Part shown: in pieces, positions 1 to 12,700 of the stretch
How positions within the stretch are numbered: position 1 is the stretch's first letter
Layout: every line of letters begins with the position of its first letter
From: Thozetella sp. PMI_491
Lineage: Eukaryota > Ascomycota > Sordariomycetes > Chaetosphaeriales > Chaetosphaeriaceae
Length of the DNA stretch: 64,000 bases
Direction of reading: 5' to 3'
Assembly: GCA_021432635.1 (NCBI GenBank)
Contig: MU270024.1
Coordinates: forward strand, 1,288,906-1,352,905
Program-made: the position numbers and the translations under genes
Notes under the pieces: generated by a model
What the model was told of the DNA's origin: nothing
What the model saw: the letters and a program-made list of their open reading frames with translations, nothing else
Database searches by the model: none

Positions 1-3000
1 CTTTTTAAAATAACAGCCTAAATTACCTAGATTACAGCTGTTAGGATCGTTATAACCAAGACATATATCCAGCTCTATAGAGATATCTATAGCTTATTAG
101 GGTCTAGAAAGTTAAAAAATATTATAGAGAAAAAGGTCTTAGACTGTTAGTATATAAAACTTATTCCTTAAAGCTTTTTAATAGCTTATAACAGTAAAGG
201 TAGCAGGCAGGAATAGGATCGTAACAGTAGTAATCACCTATATAGCCACACTATCCTAGGCAGTTATAAGTGCAACTACTTAAGAGTCCTTTACTACTTA
301 GATCATTAATTTATTGTCCTAGCAGCTAAGTTCTATAATCGCCTATATCGCCTTATTTTCTCGATGACTTTCTTCTATAATATTATAAGATACTTAAACA
401 ATCTCTATATTTGTCAAGTTGTCCTAGGACATAATAAGACAATAAACCTATATTCCTTAGTCTATACCGTCTAAACAGGAATAATACACTTATAGTTTAG
501 CTCTATATAGTAGTACGCTCTAACAGATAGCAGCAGCACACTATAATTCTAAGGTACTAGCTTTAAAGATACTTAAGCTTCGAAATAATATCATATTAGT
601 CGTCCAAATCAAATCTAATCTGGCTTTAACTAGTCCTTTCAACAAGTGACTCAATAGTTCAAGCTATTTATTACACCAGGTATACTCTAGTCTCTGCCTA
701 CATCTTAAGAAAGGCAATCCTACTGAGGAAGCTACTAAGATCACAAGTAACCAAGATCAAATCTAAGCTTTTCTAATCCTAGGTATTTATGCCTTTCTTC
801 TTATATAGATAATTAAACTGTCTTATTCCAGTGGCTGTCTCAATAGAGTGGATATAATCTTAACAATTCTTAATAGTTATACTAAAGGATTAGGCCTATA
901 ATTCTATAGCTGCTATAAGAACTACTATTAGCCCGCGGGCCTAAGGCAGTATAAAACACAGGTATATAAATAGTTCTAATACTAAGAAGGATTTAGCTCT
1001 AAATATTAAGATTCGTGTCTAGCCAGTCTTTAAGCTAAATATTATTGCTATTAAGAATATAGAGTATACCCTATTTTACTAAATAATAAACTCTAAGATT
1101 TGTTAAATACCTAGTAGTTTTCCCTCTAGAGATAATAATTCTACTAACATATATTCTCCTATTTTCTACTATCTTCCTTACTATTAGCCTGGATAGTACT
1201 AGTATATGTCGCTAGCCCAGTATTAAAAATAGTTAAAAATATCTTAGGAATATTAAAGACTTAGATAATATGTTTAAACAATCTCCTAAAGATAGGTAGT
1301 AGCAACTTTCTATTCCTTTCTAGGAAGAGATTTATAAATACACTAATTACTTGCTTAGTATTTACTCTTTAGTATATTCGTATAGAGATATATAGTATAT
1401 ATATATCTGGCTATGTCTTTAACAAAGTGATTAACAAGGGATTTATAAAATACTAGTATTATAGAGACTATATATTCTTAAGACTATTAATATAACTATA
1501 CATATTAGATTTAGAGTAAAGCGTCTTGTTATTCAGTAGTGTTAGGAGTAGGCTTAAGGGACTAGTTGTTCCACGCTAGAATTACTAGTTTAGCAAAGAC
1601 TTTAATTCATCTGCTAAGTATTAGTACTTATATACCTAGATCACTAACTCTAATAATAAACACTAGTTAAACTCGCTAAATACTCCTGGTTTCTCACTAA
1701 GGGGGGTAGGAGCCTATACCTACCCTAATATTATAGGGTTTAAAAAAGGTTAAAGGGCTATAGGTATACTATATATTAAACTACTATAGAATATTAAGTA
1801 GTAATAGGTAGATTTATTTACTAATTAAAAGAGGATTAAAATAGACTATATATTTATATCTAAGAGGCTAAGTTAACTGCTTAATATACATAACTAATTA
1901 CCCTGCCCCTTTACACTAGGCAAAAGTAAAGCTTAGGGTAGCTAGGCTGCCTTATATTAAGAGTAAGTGTAGACATAATGATTTAGTTCGCTAGTCTATA
2001 AAGAGAAGTAAGCCTAGTGTTACCTTAAGTAATATAAGTATAGTCGCACAGTATATATTTTGGTTGACCCCTTAGTTAGGCAGAAATAAGGCTATGTATT
2101 TCCTACCTATTTCTCTTTTACTTGTAACTCTAAATAATAAGATGATTTTACTCGATATATATATATAACAACTAATATCCTTATATATAGCTAGGAATAT
2201 AGATTACTCTATTCCTTGCTAAAATATATTAGTGATATAATTAAGCTATAGCTTTTAAAATCTAGGTTTTAATAGACCTAATAGACTAGGGTACGACTAA
2301 TATTAATAAGAATAAAGATATAATCGAGTATATATACTTACTTATATAATAGCTATAACTTACTAATATGTTATAGTATTGTCGCGATCTATAGAATTAA
2401 AGCAGATCCAGACAATACTTAGACCAGGAGAGACCTAGGCAGGGACAAGATCAACTAGTTTACCTATTCTATTATACTCTCTAAGGCAGTACCTATTGCC
2501 TGTATTATACGTTTTAGCTATAAGTTTGCCTGGTTTAGTGCTACTAAGGATAATCCTAAGAAGATATCTGTCTTTAACGTGGCTAAGATCCTATTTAAGT
2601 AATTAGAACTCTATCATTGCATAAGTTAATTTTCTACATCTACTTACACAGTACTAAAGTATGTTTAGAATATTACTCGGCTAATAATATTTATTATATA
2701 TAGCTATAATAGGCTTGTACTTATTCAAGCTCTTTAAAGATCCTTTAATAATCCTAATAAGTGGTTAAATCTCTTTCGATATACAGCAGGCCTTATATTT
2801 TTTAGAACGCCTTTTTAAGGACGATAGGGTCTTATACTAGTAGAAATTATTAAGACTATTACAAAGTATAACCTAGAATATTAGATCTACTCTAAAACTA
2901 TAGCGCTTTTTGTCAAGGAGAATCTATACCTATTACATATTGTAAAACAGTATACTGATACACGTTGTGATTATCTAATACTACTTTAGTACTTCTATAA

Positions 3001-3429
3001 AACTAAGCTAAGTCTAATAGGTAAAACACTATTAAATCCTAACTTATAACTTATAAGTCAGATATTATAACTAGAATATAAACGTTAGGTTAATAATATA
3101 CTAGGAATATCTTATACTAGAGGTAATAATATGTTTAAATATATCTAAGGGCATTAAAAAACATCCTTTTAAATAGTATTATTACAACCTTTAAAAATTC
3201 CCTAGCCCTTTAAATCTTAGATATCAAGCTGTTAAAAATATTATTAAGCGCCTAGCTAATAGCATAAGAAAATATCTTTAAGACTACTCTATTAGTAAGA
3301 GATATTAATAATAAAGCACTAGTTATTACACCTAATTTCAATAGTGCTTAACCACTGTTACTAATCCAGTATAAGGTAATAGTTCTCTCGACTAACAAAG
3401 ATAGTACTAATAGGTCCCGCCTTCTAAAA
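1..3429. other. AT-rich RIP-mutated region, no intact gene
   Basis: This stretch is strongly AT- and TpA-rich, with stop codons in every frame. The texture is what repeat-induced point mutation leaves behind. No transposon domain, terminal repeat or other protein family could be recognised. Around 2402-2720, in the same frame as the NLR relic downstream, one can read stop-interrupted but protein-like sequence, perhaps the N-terminal effector domain of that gene. I cannot name the domain. Confidence 0.6.
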
Positions 3430-6045
3430 ACACCCTTTCCTAGTGCTACCCTTTAGTTATAATAAAGCCTTTATAAGCCGTAATACCATCCTTAAAGGCC
3501 TGCTTAAGTGTCTCTTATCTACCACCTCCCCGCAAGACTGCCAACACACTGCCCTTAAGGGCCTAGGCAGTATCGGAAAGACTCAGATCATACTTAAAGC
3601 CGCTTACTAGGTCTATAAAACCAACCCAGACTACTCTATCTTCTAGGTGCCAGCTGTTAATCAGGCCTCTTTTAACAAGGCCTACTATAATATCAACCAG
3701 GCACTTAGTATAAAGGGACTAGAAGATAATAAGACCGACATATACGCACTAGTACATATAGCTCTAGCACAGGAGGATATAGGGTTATAGCTATAGATTA
3801 TTAATAATACCAATAACTAAGAGCTATTCTTTAGAAAGTAAGGGGCTTTTAGGCTTCCCTTTAACTAAAACGGTTTGATTCTTATTATAACATAGAACTA
3901 TAGTATAGCTATACAGCTTAATATTTATTTGTAAAGCCTTTAAAATATAAAGGTAATATATCAGCCTAAATTAATTAAGCTTTTTAGCCAGGGCTTAAGC
4001 AAGGACTAGATACAAGATACTATAAATATAAACGCCTTATTAGACTTTCTTACCAACCTTCCCCTTATAGTAAAACAAACATCTACCTATATAGCTAAAA
4101 CAGGTATAACAACAACTTAGTACCTTACACACTATAAGTCTAATAATAAGACCCTAATTAAGCTCTTTAGTAAAGACTTTAGTGATTAGGGTCGGTATAA
4201 AGCCGTGTAAAATCTAGTGGCGACAATATAGCTTATTTTATTTAAGTATATCGTAGATAATATATTACTAGCAGCAAACTACCTTTGGTTTATTAGTTTT
4301 CTTTTAAAGAAGAATATCTTAAGATCACTACTACTAGAAGATAATAAACTAGAGGCAGACAACATGCTTAATACGTTAAAAGTATATACTTTTATTAATA
4401 AGCAGATAGATTCTGGTTAGTTTAATATCTACTGATTAGTCTAGCTGGTAATACACAACTAGTTAGCGGATAAAAGAGAGCTAGTAGTATAGCTAACTAA
4501 AGTGATTAAATGACTAGATAAGGTCTATCCTCTTTCTAAGTATGACAATAAAGAGGTATGGATAAGCTACCTGCCTTATATATAAGCTACTCTTAAGATC
4601 CACGCAGAGGTTATAGATAAGAGCATAAAGAGCTATCTTCTCTATAAAGTAAGGGAAAGCTCCTCTCTCCTTAGCCAATATACAGAGGCTAAGGCGATAC
4701 ATCGCCAGATACTTAAGCTTTAGACTAAGGTATTAAGTGCTAAGCATCTAGATACACTTACCAGTATAAGCAACGTTATATATACGCTAGACAAGCAGGG
4801 CTAATATATAGAGGCTAAGGCAATATATCGCTAGATACTTAAGATTTAGACCAAGGTATTAGGTGCTAAGCATCCTTATACACTTACCAGTATGAATAAC
4901 GTCATGCTTGTGCTAGACGAGTAGGGCTAATATACAGAGGCTAAGGCGATGTATTACTAGGTGCTTAAGATTTAGACTAAGGTATTAGGTGCTGAGTATC
5001 TGGATATACTTACTAGTATAAACAATGTTGCGCTTGCACTAGACGGGTAGGGCTAATATATAGAGGCTAAGGCGATATATTGCTAGGTACTTAAGATTTA
5101 GACTAAGGTATTAGGTGCTAAGCATCCTTATATATTTATTAGCATAAACAACGTCGTGTTTACGCTAGAAAGGCAGGGATAATATATAGAGGCCGAGGCA
5201 ATGTATCGCCAGGTGCTTGAGCTTAAGACCAAGGTATTAGGTGCTAAGCATCTAGATACACTTACCAGTATAAGTAACCTCGCGAGTACGCTAGACAGGT
5301 AGGGCTAATATATAGAGGCTAAGGCAATATATCGCCAGGTGCTTAAGCTTTATACCAAGGTATTAGGTGCTAAGCATCTTTATACACTTATCAGTATGAG
5401 TAATGTCGTGTATGCGCTAGATAGGCAGGGCTAATATATAAAGGCTAAGGCGATATATCGCTAGGTGCTTAAGCTTAAGACTAAGGTATTAGGTGCCAAG
5501 CATCCTTATACACTTACCAGTATGAATAATGTCATGTATACGCTAGACGGGCAGGGCTAATATATAGAGGCTAAAGCAATACATCGCTAGGTGTTTAAGC
5601 TTTATACTAAGGTATTAAGTGCTAAGCATTTAGATATACTTACTAGTATAAATAACGTCGTGCGTGCGCTAGATAGGCAGGGCTAATATACAGAGGCCAA
5701 GGCAATGTATCGCCAGGTGCTTAAGATTCAGACTAAGGTATTAGGTGTTAAGTATCCTTATACACTTACCAGTATAAACAACGTCATGTATACACTAGAC
5801 AGGCAGGGCTAATATACAGAGGCCGAGGCGATATATCGCTAGGTGCTTAAGATTTAGACCAAGGTATTAGGTGCTAAGCATCCTTATACACTTACTAGTA
5901 TAAATAACGTTATATATATACTAGACGGGCAGGGCTAATATATAGAGGCTAAGGCAATACATCGCTAGGTACTTAAGATTTAGACTAAGGTATTAGGTAC
6001 TAAGCATCTAGATACGCTTGCTAATATAAGCAACGTCGCAGCTAT
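3430..6045 (+). pseudogene. RIP-degraded NB-ARC/TPR NLR-like receptor
   Basis: This is the relic of a fungal NOD-like receptor, a family of intracellular STAND ATPases used in non-self recognition and programmed cell death. Read in one frame (codon starts at 3560 and 4676 share phase), it shows a P-loop GLGSIGKTQ at about 3560-3590 and the FWVPAV-type segment typical of fungal NB-ARC proteins at about 3635, with its Trp codon now TAG. A Walker-B-like IINNTNN follows at about 3795 and an RNBS-B-like GLILIIT at about 3872. The TPR array then begins at 4677. There are many stops, but they sit where CAG, TGG or similar codons are expected, and there is no net frameshift over more than 1 kb. That fits RIP rather than random decay. 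The N-terminal effector domain is not identifiable. The gene is not functional as read. Confidence 0.8.
4677..6045 (+). repeat. Tandem 126-bp TPR (kinesin-light-chain-type) repeat array
   Basis: A repeat starts every 126 bp exactly, at 4677, 4803, 4929, 5055, 5181, 5307, 5433, 5559, 5685, 5811 and 5937. This gives ten full units and a truncated last one. Each unit encodes 42 residues of the TPR type, with a core like TEAKAIHRQILKL then TKVLGAKHPYTLTSMNN. Equivalent codons differ between units in the RIP direction: the residue after the R of HR/YR is CAG in the unit at 5181 but TAG at 4803 and 5055. The C-terminal ligand-sensing repeats of fungal NLRs often have such high internal identity. 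Confidence 0.9.
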
Positions 6046-7886
6046 ACATCAAAGAGACTAAGGCCAAAGCATTCTACCACTCAGCAGCTCTTCTACTAAA
6101 AGCTCTTAATAGGTTAAGGAATAAAGAGGGTTAAGCTTAATACCCTTGATCGCTAGTATCTACCTTAGACTGTTTTTTCTTACTATTCTTTTACCTCTTG
6201 TGCTTATTATATCGCCTAATCTTACTCCTCTCTTTCTCTCTTTCTTTTTCTATTATAGTGTGCCACAGGAAGGGTTCTGGGAGAACCGATAAATTTATAG
6301 TTATATTCTTGACTTTTATTCGTTCCGAGCTACTTCTATCAGATTACTCAATCCTCACCACTTACACTTGAATTCGCCGCTCCTCTTGACTCAGTCTAGA
6401 CACTGTTAGTATCTACAATAGATCCTAAATATACGATAGATAAGTTTAACCTTGAGTGGACAAATATAAAAGTATTCTAGATAGAAAAAAAGGGGGAAAG
6501 AATAAAATAAGTCACAGGACTTTTCTATTTCTTGTAACCAATGTAGAATAAGTAAGAACTGGCTTTTCCTTCTGTTATAAAGAGTAATTAATAGTACTTG
6601 AGAGAACAATCGGGTGGGGAGGGATAAGCCACAGGTGTCAGCAAGTGGATCCCGCTTAAAATAATTAACTAAAATTCTAGCGACACTCATTTCGCCTTCT
6701 ACTGTACTGTTGGACACTGTGGATACATACCCGCTACGGTAGGTCGTCGCGTGTGCTGTGTTACCTAGGTGTGGTACTGTAACTTTTTTTTTTTTTTTTT
6801 TTCATATAAATGCTCCCAAGTAATTGGCTCCGGCAGTGCGCCGATCAATATCGATTAGTCGACCAGAATTGGATGAAGTAAGATGGGCGCTTCGGACTGC
6901 GTTGCTTACTTATTCATTCACTAGCCTCGTTGGGATTCCTAGAGTTGGGAGTCTTTGGGGGTTAATCGGCTTTCGCCTGATAGCATTCAAGTCTCCCCTA
7001 GCAAATCTTCACACCTTCTTCCCCTCAAGCTCTTATTCACTCCTTCACTGCAATATATCTTCCCACCCTATGGCCTCGCCCGTTGTTGCCCAATTTTCAC
7101 TGCAATATTTAACCCCTCCAAGGGTTGGGGATGCTGCCACTGTACACCTTTTTAGTAAATCTTCCTACCCTAGGGTTGGGAAGGCCGGGGGCCTTCACTG
7201 TAATATTTAACACCTCCACTATAACGAATACTGCCTAAAGTACCTGCTGGCCTGTGCGAAGGGCACATTTAGGCGCCGCTTATGGGGTGGTCAGCACCTT
7301 GAGCGCGACTACGCCATAAACGGACCATCCCGGAGAAGATATGCAAGGTATTTTTGTCATTTGTGCATGAGGCCCGGCGGACGACGACGGTGCCGATTTG
7401 TTATAGCAGATTCACGACAGAGACACAGATGCGAAGTAAGCGTTTAGATTGACCAGTTCCATAGTGCACCAGTAACAGTGCCGACCGGGCCAACACGTTC
7501 TATGAGTAGATCTCCCACTGCGTTAGGAAAATACCAACATAGGAAGAAGGATGGAAGAAATTACTAGCACAGGAACAAAGATGGACGGAAAAGGAACTGA
7601 TGACCTCAAGGAGATGAAGAGACAGAACACAAGGAAGAGTAGGAAAGCCCTAGCCGAGTCCACTTGAAGAAGAATGAATATGAGACAAGAGAAACTAAAA
7701 TAGATATACAGAAATGGTATTCTCCCGTCGCGGGGAGCGGCCGTCTAAGTGGAAACCTGGCCGTGAACGAGCGCATGTGGCACGTGTAAGAAAAAAGAGC
7801 CACCCCAATGAACCATGACCACAACTCCGCGCTGAAAAAAGAAAAAAAAAAGCCTCCCTAATATACATACCGCCAACCAGGGCCGC
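6046..7886. other. Intergenic transition from AT-rich to GC-rich DNA
   Basis: No gene was recognised. The AT-rich texture fades by about 6.3 kb. A 19-base T run lies at 6784-6802. Between 7035 and 7210 the phrase TTCACTGCAATAT, or a one-base variant, occurs three times next to short palindromic CCCTAGGGTTGGG-type segments. This may be a degenerate miniature repeat, but no terminal inverted repeats could be delimited. The right-hand part is the 3' flank of the membrane protein gene that ends at 7887. Confidence 0.45.
6784..6802. repeat. Poly-T tract (19 T)
   Basis: Homopolymer run visible in the sequence, next to the edge of the AT-rich island. It could be the tail of a retroposed copy on the minus strand, but no element body is recognisable beside it. 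Confidence 0.9.
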
Positions 7887-9782
7887 TCATGAGTCAAAAA
7901 TGGCGCCGTAGGCAGGCACGCCTCTGCTCTCTAGGCCGTAGACGACCTTCTTGGTGACCTTCATGTTGGAAATGATCACCACCGCCTCGCACGGGCCGAC
8001 TGGCTTCCGCGGCTTGCCGTCGGCACCGTGGGTCTTGCCGAGGGCGAACTCACGAGGCCCCTCCCACTTGCTGCTCTCCCAGACCCGGTAGGCGATCTTG
8101 ACCAAGTCGGGGCGGCCGGTCTTGCGCGTGTCGATGATGATGGCGCGGGGGTCCGTCTTGTAGAGCAGGTCGATGACAGCCTGGCCGTACGTCTTCTCCG
8201 GGTTCGGCGTCGACCAGATGATGCGCACCGGGTGGTTCGGCTTCTGGACGAAGAGCGAGAGGCAGGGACCGATACCGGAACCGGTCGCCATGACGATGCA
8301 GGGCTCGAAGAGGCCAGCCACGCGGAGGACGCCGTACTGTGGCGTGCCGCGCGTGTAGATCTTGGTAGGCGGGTTGTGGATGATCTTGTTGGTCCAGTCG
8401 CCGGCGTTGGACACGAGCACCGAGAAGCCCTTCTCACCTGCGTGCGAGAATCCGGGCGTGGCTGGCTTCTTCGCGGCGTCGGCGGCGGGGATCAGCTCCT
8501 TGCTCTTGCTCTCGCTCTTGCTGGTAGGCCCGAACACTTCCGACATGACCAGGGTGTCGTTGGTCGAGTCCGAGCTCACAGAGTCGCGGCGGCTGCCGGG
8601 CCTCTCCTCCACGGGCTCAGGTGCGGGCGCAGCGGGGTTGGGAATGACAGCAAAGGCATGCGTCTCCATGAGCGGGTCGTCGGTGAGGCGGACGGCCTGG
8701 CCGTACTGGACGTCCCGGTAGTTGAAGTTGAGCTTGACGCAGTGGTCCGACAGCACCTCAGCCTCGACGTCGCGGGCGCGGAGGCGGGTCCAGGGGTAGA
8801 TGACCAGGACGGTGATGATGATGAGCATCCAGAAAGAAGGAGAGAGAACGAGCGCCATGGCGAAGGGAATGCCGCGCGTGCTGGCCGAGTCGGCCGTCAT
8901 CAGCATGGTCTGGGCCCAGAAAAGAGCGACCGAGGTCCAGCCCATGAAGCGGTGCGTAGCCTCAAAAGTGTCGTGGTACTTGACGCGCATGCTGGGGTGC
9001 GCGAAGGCGATGATGGCCACAAGCAGGAAAATGATGCTGAAGCTCGTGGCCAGAATGCAGATGCGGATAACCGAGGGGTGCGAAGCCACGATGAAATCCC
9101 GAGTAAGGAGAGTAAGGAAAGCGAAGTACCAGAGGGTGGCAGCAATGCCGCCGCCGCTGTGGATGCCACCGTACGAGTATACCTTGGCGAACAGGCGCCG
9201 GCACCAGAGCGGGAACGCCTTGGGCCAGGTGCCAAAGACCAGAAACATGGCGTTGACGATGTGCTCGTTCCGCACGATCATGCAGGCGAGAAGGTTAGCC
9301 GAGACGGCCGTGGCGGCGTCCTGGTACGTGAAGGGCTGCTCGCCGAGGAACGACCGCGCGAGAAGAACAGCGAAGGCGATGAAGTTGCCGACGAAGACGA
9401 GAGAGAAGATGCGGCGGTAGACGGAGCCAAAGTTCCACCGGAGGTAGCGGTAGATCCGGTTCCCCTTCTTTGCTGGCAAGGGGCCGTTCCCGCCGAGGCC
9501 GTGGAGCGGGTGCCGATCCGGGACTGTTGGCTTCTCGTCGACGATGGCCTCGGAGTAGCGCTTAGAGTACCGGCCCTCCTCGAGCTCCCTGGGGCGAACG
9601 GTGTAGAGAATGCTATTCCTGCAGCCGAGGAAGAAAGCCCGAGTTGGGCGCGTGATCGCCATGTCGACATTGAGACTCTCGCCATCGTTGGACTCGCAGT
9701 CCGAGAGGTCCTCGATCTGCGGGAGCGGGAGGCTGATCTCGCTCTCGCTGAACGAGGGCGCGTAATCCCGTGTGTGGGCCAT
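7887..9782 (-). CDS. Six-TM ferric-reductase-like/TmpL-C-terminal-like membrane protein
   Basis: A single-exon protein of 631 residues, starting at the ATG at 9782. About 110 polar residues precede a run of roughly six hydrophobic segments (residues about 125-360). A C-terminal reductase-like domain then follows with an ATGSGIGPCLSLF nucleotide-binding loop near residue 500 and the ending GVPAYGAIFDS. I recall this combination from the C-terminal half of the fungal TmpL/NPS12-type proteins, where an AMP-binding adenylation domain precedes a membrane and ferredoxin-reductase-like part. Here the adenylation domain is absent: no such motif lies upstream. A role in membrane-linked redox signalling is inference. 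The haem-ligand histidine pairs of true ferric reductases are not obvious. The stop is genuine, with no splice donor around it. Confidence 0.7.
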   Translation of the reverse strand: MAHTRDYAPSFSESEISLPLPQIEDLSDCESNDGESLNVDMAITRPTRAFFLGCRNSILYTVRPRELEEGRYSKRYSEAIVDEKPTVPDRHPLHGLGGNGPLPAKKGNRIYRYLRWNFGSVYRRIFSLVFVGNFIAFAVLLARSFLGEQPFTYQDAATAVSANLLACMIVRNEHIVNAMFLVFGTWPKAFPLWCRRLFAKVYSYGGIHSGGGIAATLWYFAFLTLLTRDFIVASHPSVIRICILATSFSIIFLLVAIIAFAHPSMRVKYHDTFEATHRFMGWTSVALFWAQTMLMTADSASTRGIPFAMALVLSPSFWMLIIITVLVIYPWTRLRARDVEAEVLSDHCVKLNFNYRDVQYGQAVRLTDDPLMETHAFAVIPNPAAPAPEPVEERPGSRRDSVSSDSTNDTLVMSEVFGPTSKSESKSKELIPAADAAKKPATPGFSHAGEKGFSVLVSNAGDWTNKIIHNPPTKIYTRGTPQYGVLRVAGLFEPCIVMATGSGIGPCLSLFVQKPNHPVRIIWSTPNPEKTYGQAVIDLLYKTDPRAIIIDTRKTGRPDLVKIAYRVWESSKWEGPREFALGKTHGADGKPRKPVGPCEAVVIISNMKVTKKVVYGLESRGVPAYGAIFDS

Positions 9783-12700
9783 TGTAGTCTTGCCGGACGG
9801 ACCAGCAAACTTTTGTAAGTTATAAGGGAAAATCGAGCTTGGGAGGGCAGATTAGCGCTTGAACGGATCCCGGGGATGCTGGGAGCTCATACCTTGAAGC
9901 CCGGAACGCGAGGTTCGAGGTTTAATGGGATCTATTTCTAGTAGAACTAGGAAAAACAGAGGTGGAGATGGCGATGGTGAATGAGACGATGAAGGAGATG
10001 AGGAAGGAGATGGTGAATGAGATAGTGACAAAGGAGACGAAGTGACGGAGAGTGAAGCAGCGAGGAGATAGGAGAGCGGCCTAGATCTAGAATCTATGAA
10101 AGAAGGCACACCAAGGAAACAGGAGGAAGGAAAGAGGCTAGGAAAGAGACGGAAAGGAGAGGATCGTCTGTTGTCTCGAGGGGAGGGCTTGCAGTACCAC
10201 GACAGCATCACGGACAGAAGCGAGGAGGGCCATCTTTATACCTTGGCTGCTAGATAGACGAGCCATCTCGACAAGCGAGCCGATATAGAACGATGGGTGT
10301 TTCCTAAGGCGGACGTAAATTGAGTAAGCCACAAAATAGAAGCCAAATCTTACTACGGACTAGGCCCCTGCTAGTGCCGGAAAGAGGAAGACGTCGTCGA
10401 GGTGTACCATGCATACATAGTACATTGGTACCTCGGACGTCGTCGTCGATAAGGTAGCTCACTGAGGTCGGGGCCATCCCTGCTCATGGTGACAGGGGGG
10501 GAGAGAGACGTTCCTTCGAAGGTAGCTGTAAATAGATCGAACGACTGGGCCCGCCCACTCGGGGGAGGGCCTGCAGTAAATGTTTACCGGGAAACGAGCA
10601 GTTGGTCCCTCACGCCTTGGCCAGACAGGGGTGCGAGGGACGACGACAAAGTACAAGGCATGTTTATTCTCGTCTAAGTAGCTGCGCGCATGGGACCATA
10701 GCAGGCAGAGTGGGCCAGGCTGATGTCGACATGCATCACTCGCGGAGGAGGGGAGGGGAAGGCTAACGGGGGGATATTTGGAGACACGGGAACTTCAGGC
10801 AAGGTTGGGGTGTGCGGGAAGAGATCAAGCGAAAGTGCGAGATGCTGTAGTACACGGGTGCGAGGCGGAAGAAGGCGAAGAAGCAAGAGAAGCGCGCCTA
10901 GGCGGGTGCATATTTCCACGTGGTTGGCCTTCCCGGGTGAATCGCCGGCAAAACGCGCCTCGCTGCTGGCATGACATCCGCAGCTACACTGGGCGCACGA
11001 CGGAGCCAACAAAGCAGGCTTCCCAGCCCAGCCACGGATCACGGAAGCACCGCTGCCAGAGACGCAGCAAAAAAAAGAAAGGAAAAAAAGAAGAAGACAG
11101 CGGCGGCCGGCAGCCCGGGCGCCTATGCTTGCTTGATGCCAAGCGGCTGAGTCTCGAACCAAAAAGGGAAACAGAACCCGCTAGCGACGTCGGCACTGTA
11201 CCCTGATCTACGCAGGCGCACGGCCGTTAGCGTGGATCTGCGCATGGGGTGGACGTAGGTACACGGGGTGCACAGCGTGGGCGTGCTGCAAGCCGCACAC
11301 CACACCACCTTCCCCCCTCAGGCAGGGTCCCGCCAGTGGATTAGCAGCGCCGCCCTCCCTCCCGTGCCCACGAGCCCTCGAGGGCCGACACCGTTAGAGA
11401 GACGCGATCGGATGGGTTCCCAGCATCCCGGGCGACACGTCCGTTGGCTGCACGTCCCGACGAGCAGGACCAAAACACGTTTCGACAAACAACCCGCCCA
11501 GAGCCTATCCAAGTCTGGATAGAGCCCCCCATTCGCCTCCAAGAATGGCATTCTGGACCACGTCGACGTGCAAAAGGACGACGACGTCTGACGCGGGATG
11601 CGTTCGCCCTTCCCCCTGCTTCCTCCTTCGTCCAAGGCAGAAAGACCCCCGCGGTCGCCGAGGGCTAATTTGGGCCTCTCTGAAGCGGCAGGCTAGGATT
11701 TGCTCACGCCGAGGAGAACGGGCTGGCAGCCTCTGTTCCCAAAAACAGCACGGCGACGGGGGGGTAAGGGAGCAGCTATAGGCTCACAGTCGAGACCGCC
11801 AGGGGACCGCTTCCCTGTCGCAGCGCATCCATTGGGGGGGCCACCAGAACTGGCCCTGGCATATAGGGGCGGTCTTGCTCGGCGGCCGGCGGGGACAATG
11901 GGTAGCAGGCGCGGCTTTACCTCTCCTGCAGGGCCCGCGCGGTAGACACCGCGGCCTGAAGCAACATCAGCCCAGCGATCGGCCCAGCGCACGGCTTGGC
12001 TGGACAATGGCCTTTGCCAGAGTGCCACAGAGGGGAAGGGGAGCGGCGAGGTTGCGGCCGGTGGTGGGCTCCCATTTGCGGCCAGGAATCGCCCGCTCAA
12101 GCCACCGGTTCGGGGACGATATACGACCTCATGCCATATGACTAGGATAGGCATAGAGCAGGCCTTTTTTGGGTGGTATCGGCCCCCGTTCCCTTTCCCA
12201 GCAGCTCGTGGCCCTCATTCGCTGAGCGTCTGCCGGGGCGCCGTCTCGTCCTCTAGGCAAGGTTGGGCCACTAAGGCAAGTAAGAGACTGGGTAGGTGCG
12301 GTGCGGTACTAGGCCTTACCGGCAATCCTCCCCACCCCGTCCTTGTTGCGGGGAGAAGGCTCGGTGGAGAGAGATGCACGGAGGGCAGATATTCTTAGAA
12401 GTCAATTATTCTTACTGGGCAAAAAAAAATGCACGAAGGAGGCAAAGAGCAACGAAAACTATGGTTAATTGGCCCGGCCGCGCTGGGTGGGCTGCCGCCA
12501 TTGGCTCGTCTGTCGACCCCCATGCCCAAAATAGCCCGCCTCGCACCTGCCCGCCCACGCCCAGCCTCCAGCTTCCATGCAGCTTCCGCTGTGTTCGAAG
12601 GTGAAACTGCGGTACACGACATGGGCCATCAACGCCAGTGTCGGGCGACAGCTCGACTCGGCACCGTTGGCTGGTCGAGAGCTGCCCGTTCTTGCGTGCC

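Noticed and set aside
6406..6717. A 103-residue minus-strand frame
   Set aside because: AT-rich, Phe/Tyr/Ile-rich tail and no motif, at the edge of the RIP island.
8028..9818. A 596-residue plus-strand open frame
   Set aside because: It is exactly antisense to the membrane protein gene 7887-9782, is rich in Asp/Glu/Val/Arg as expected from the complement of a GC-rich gene, and has no family signature.
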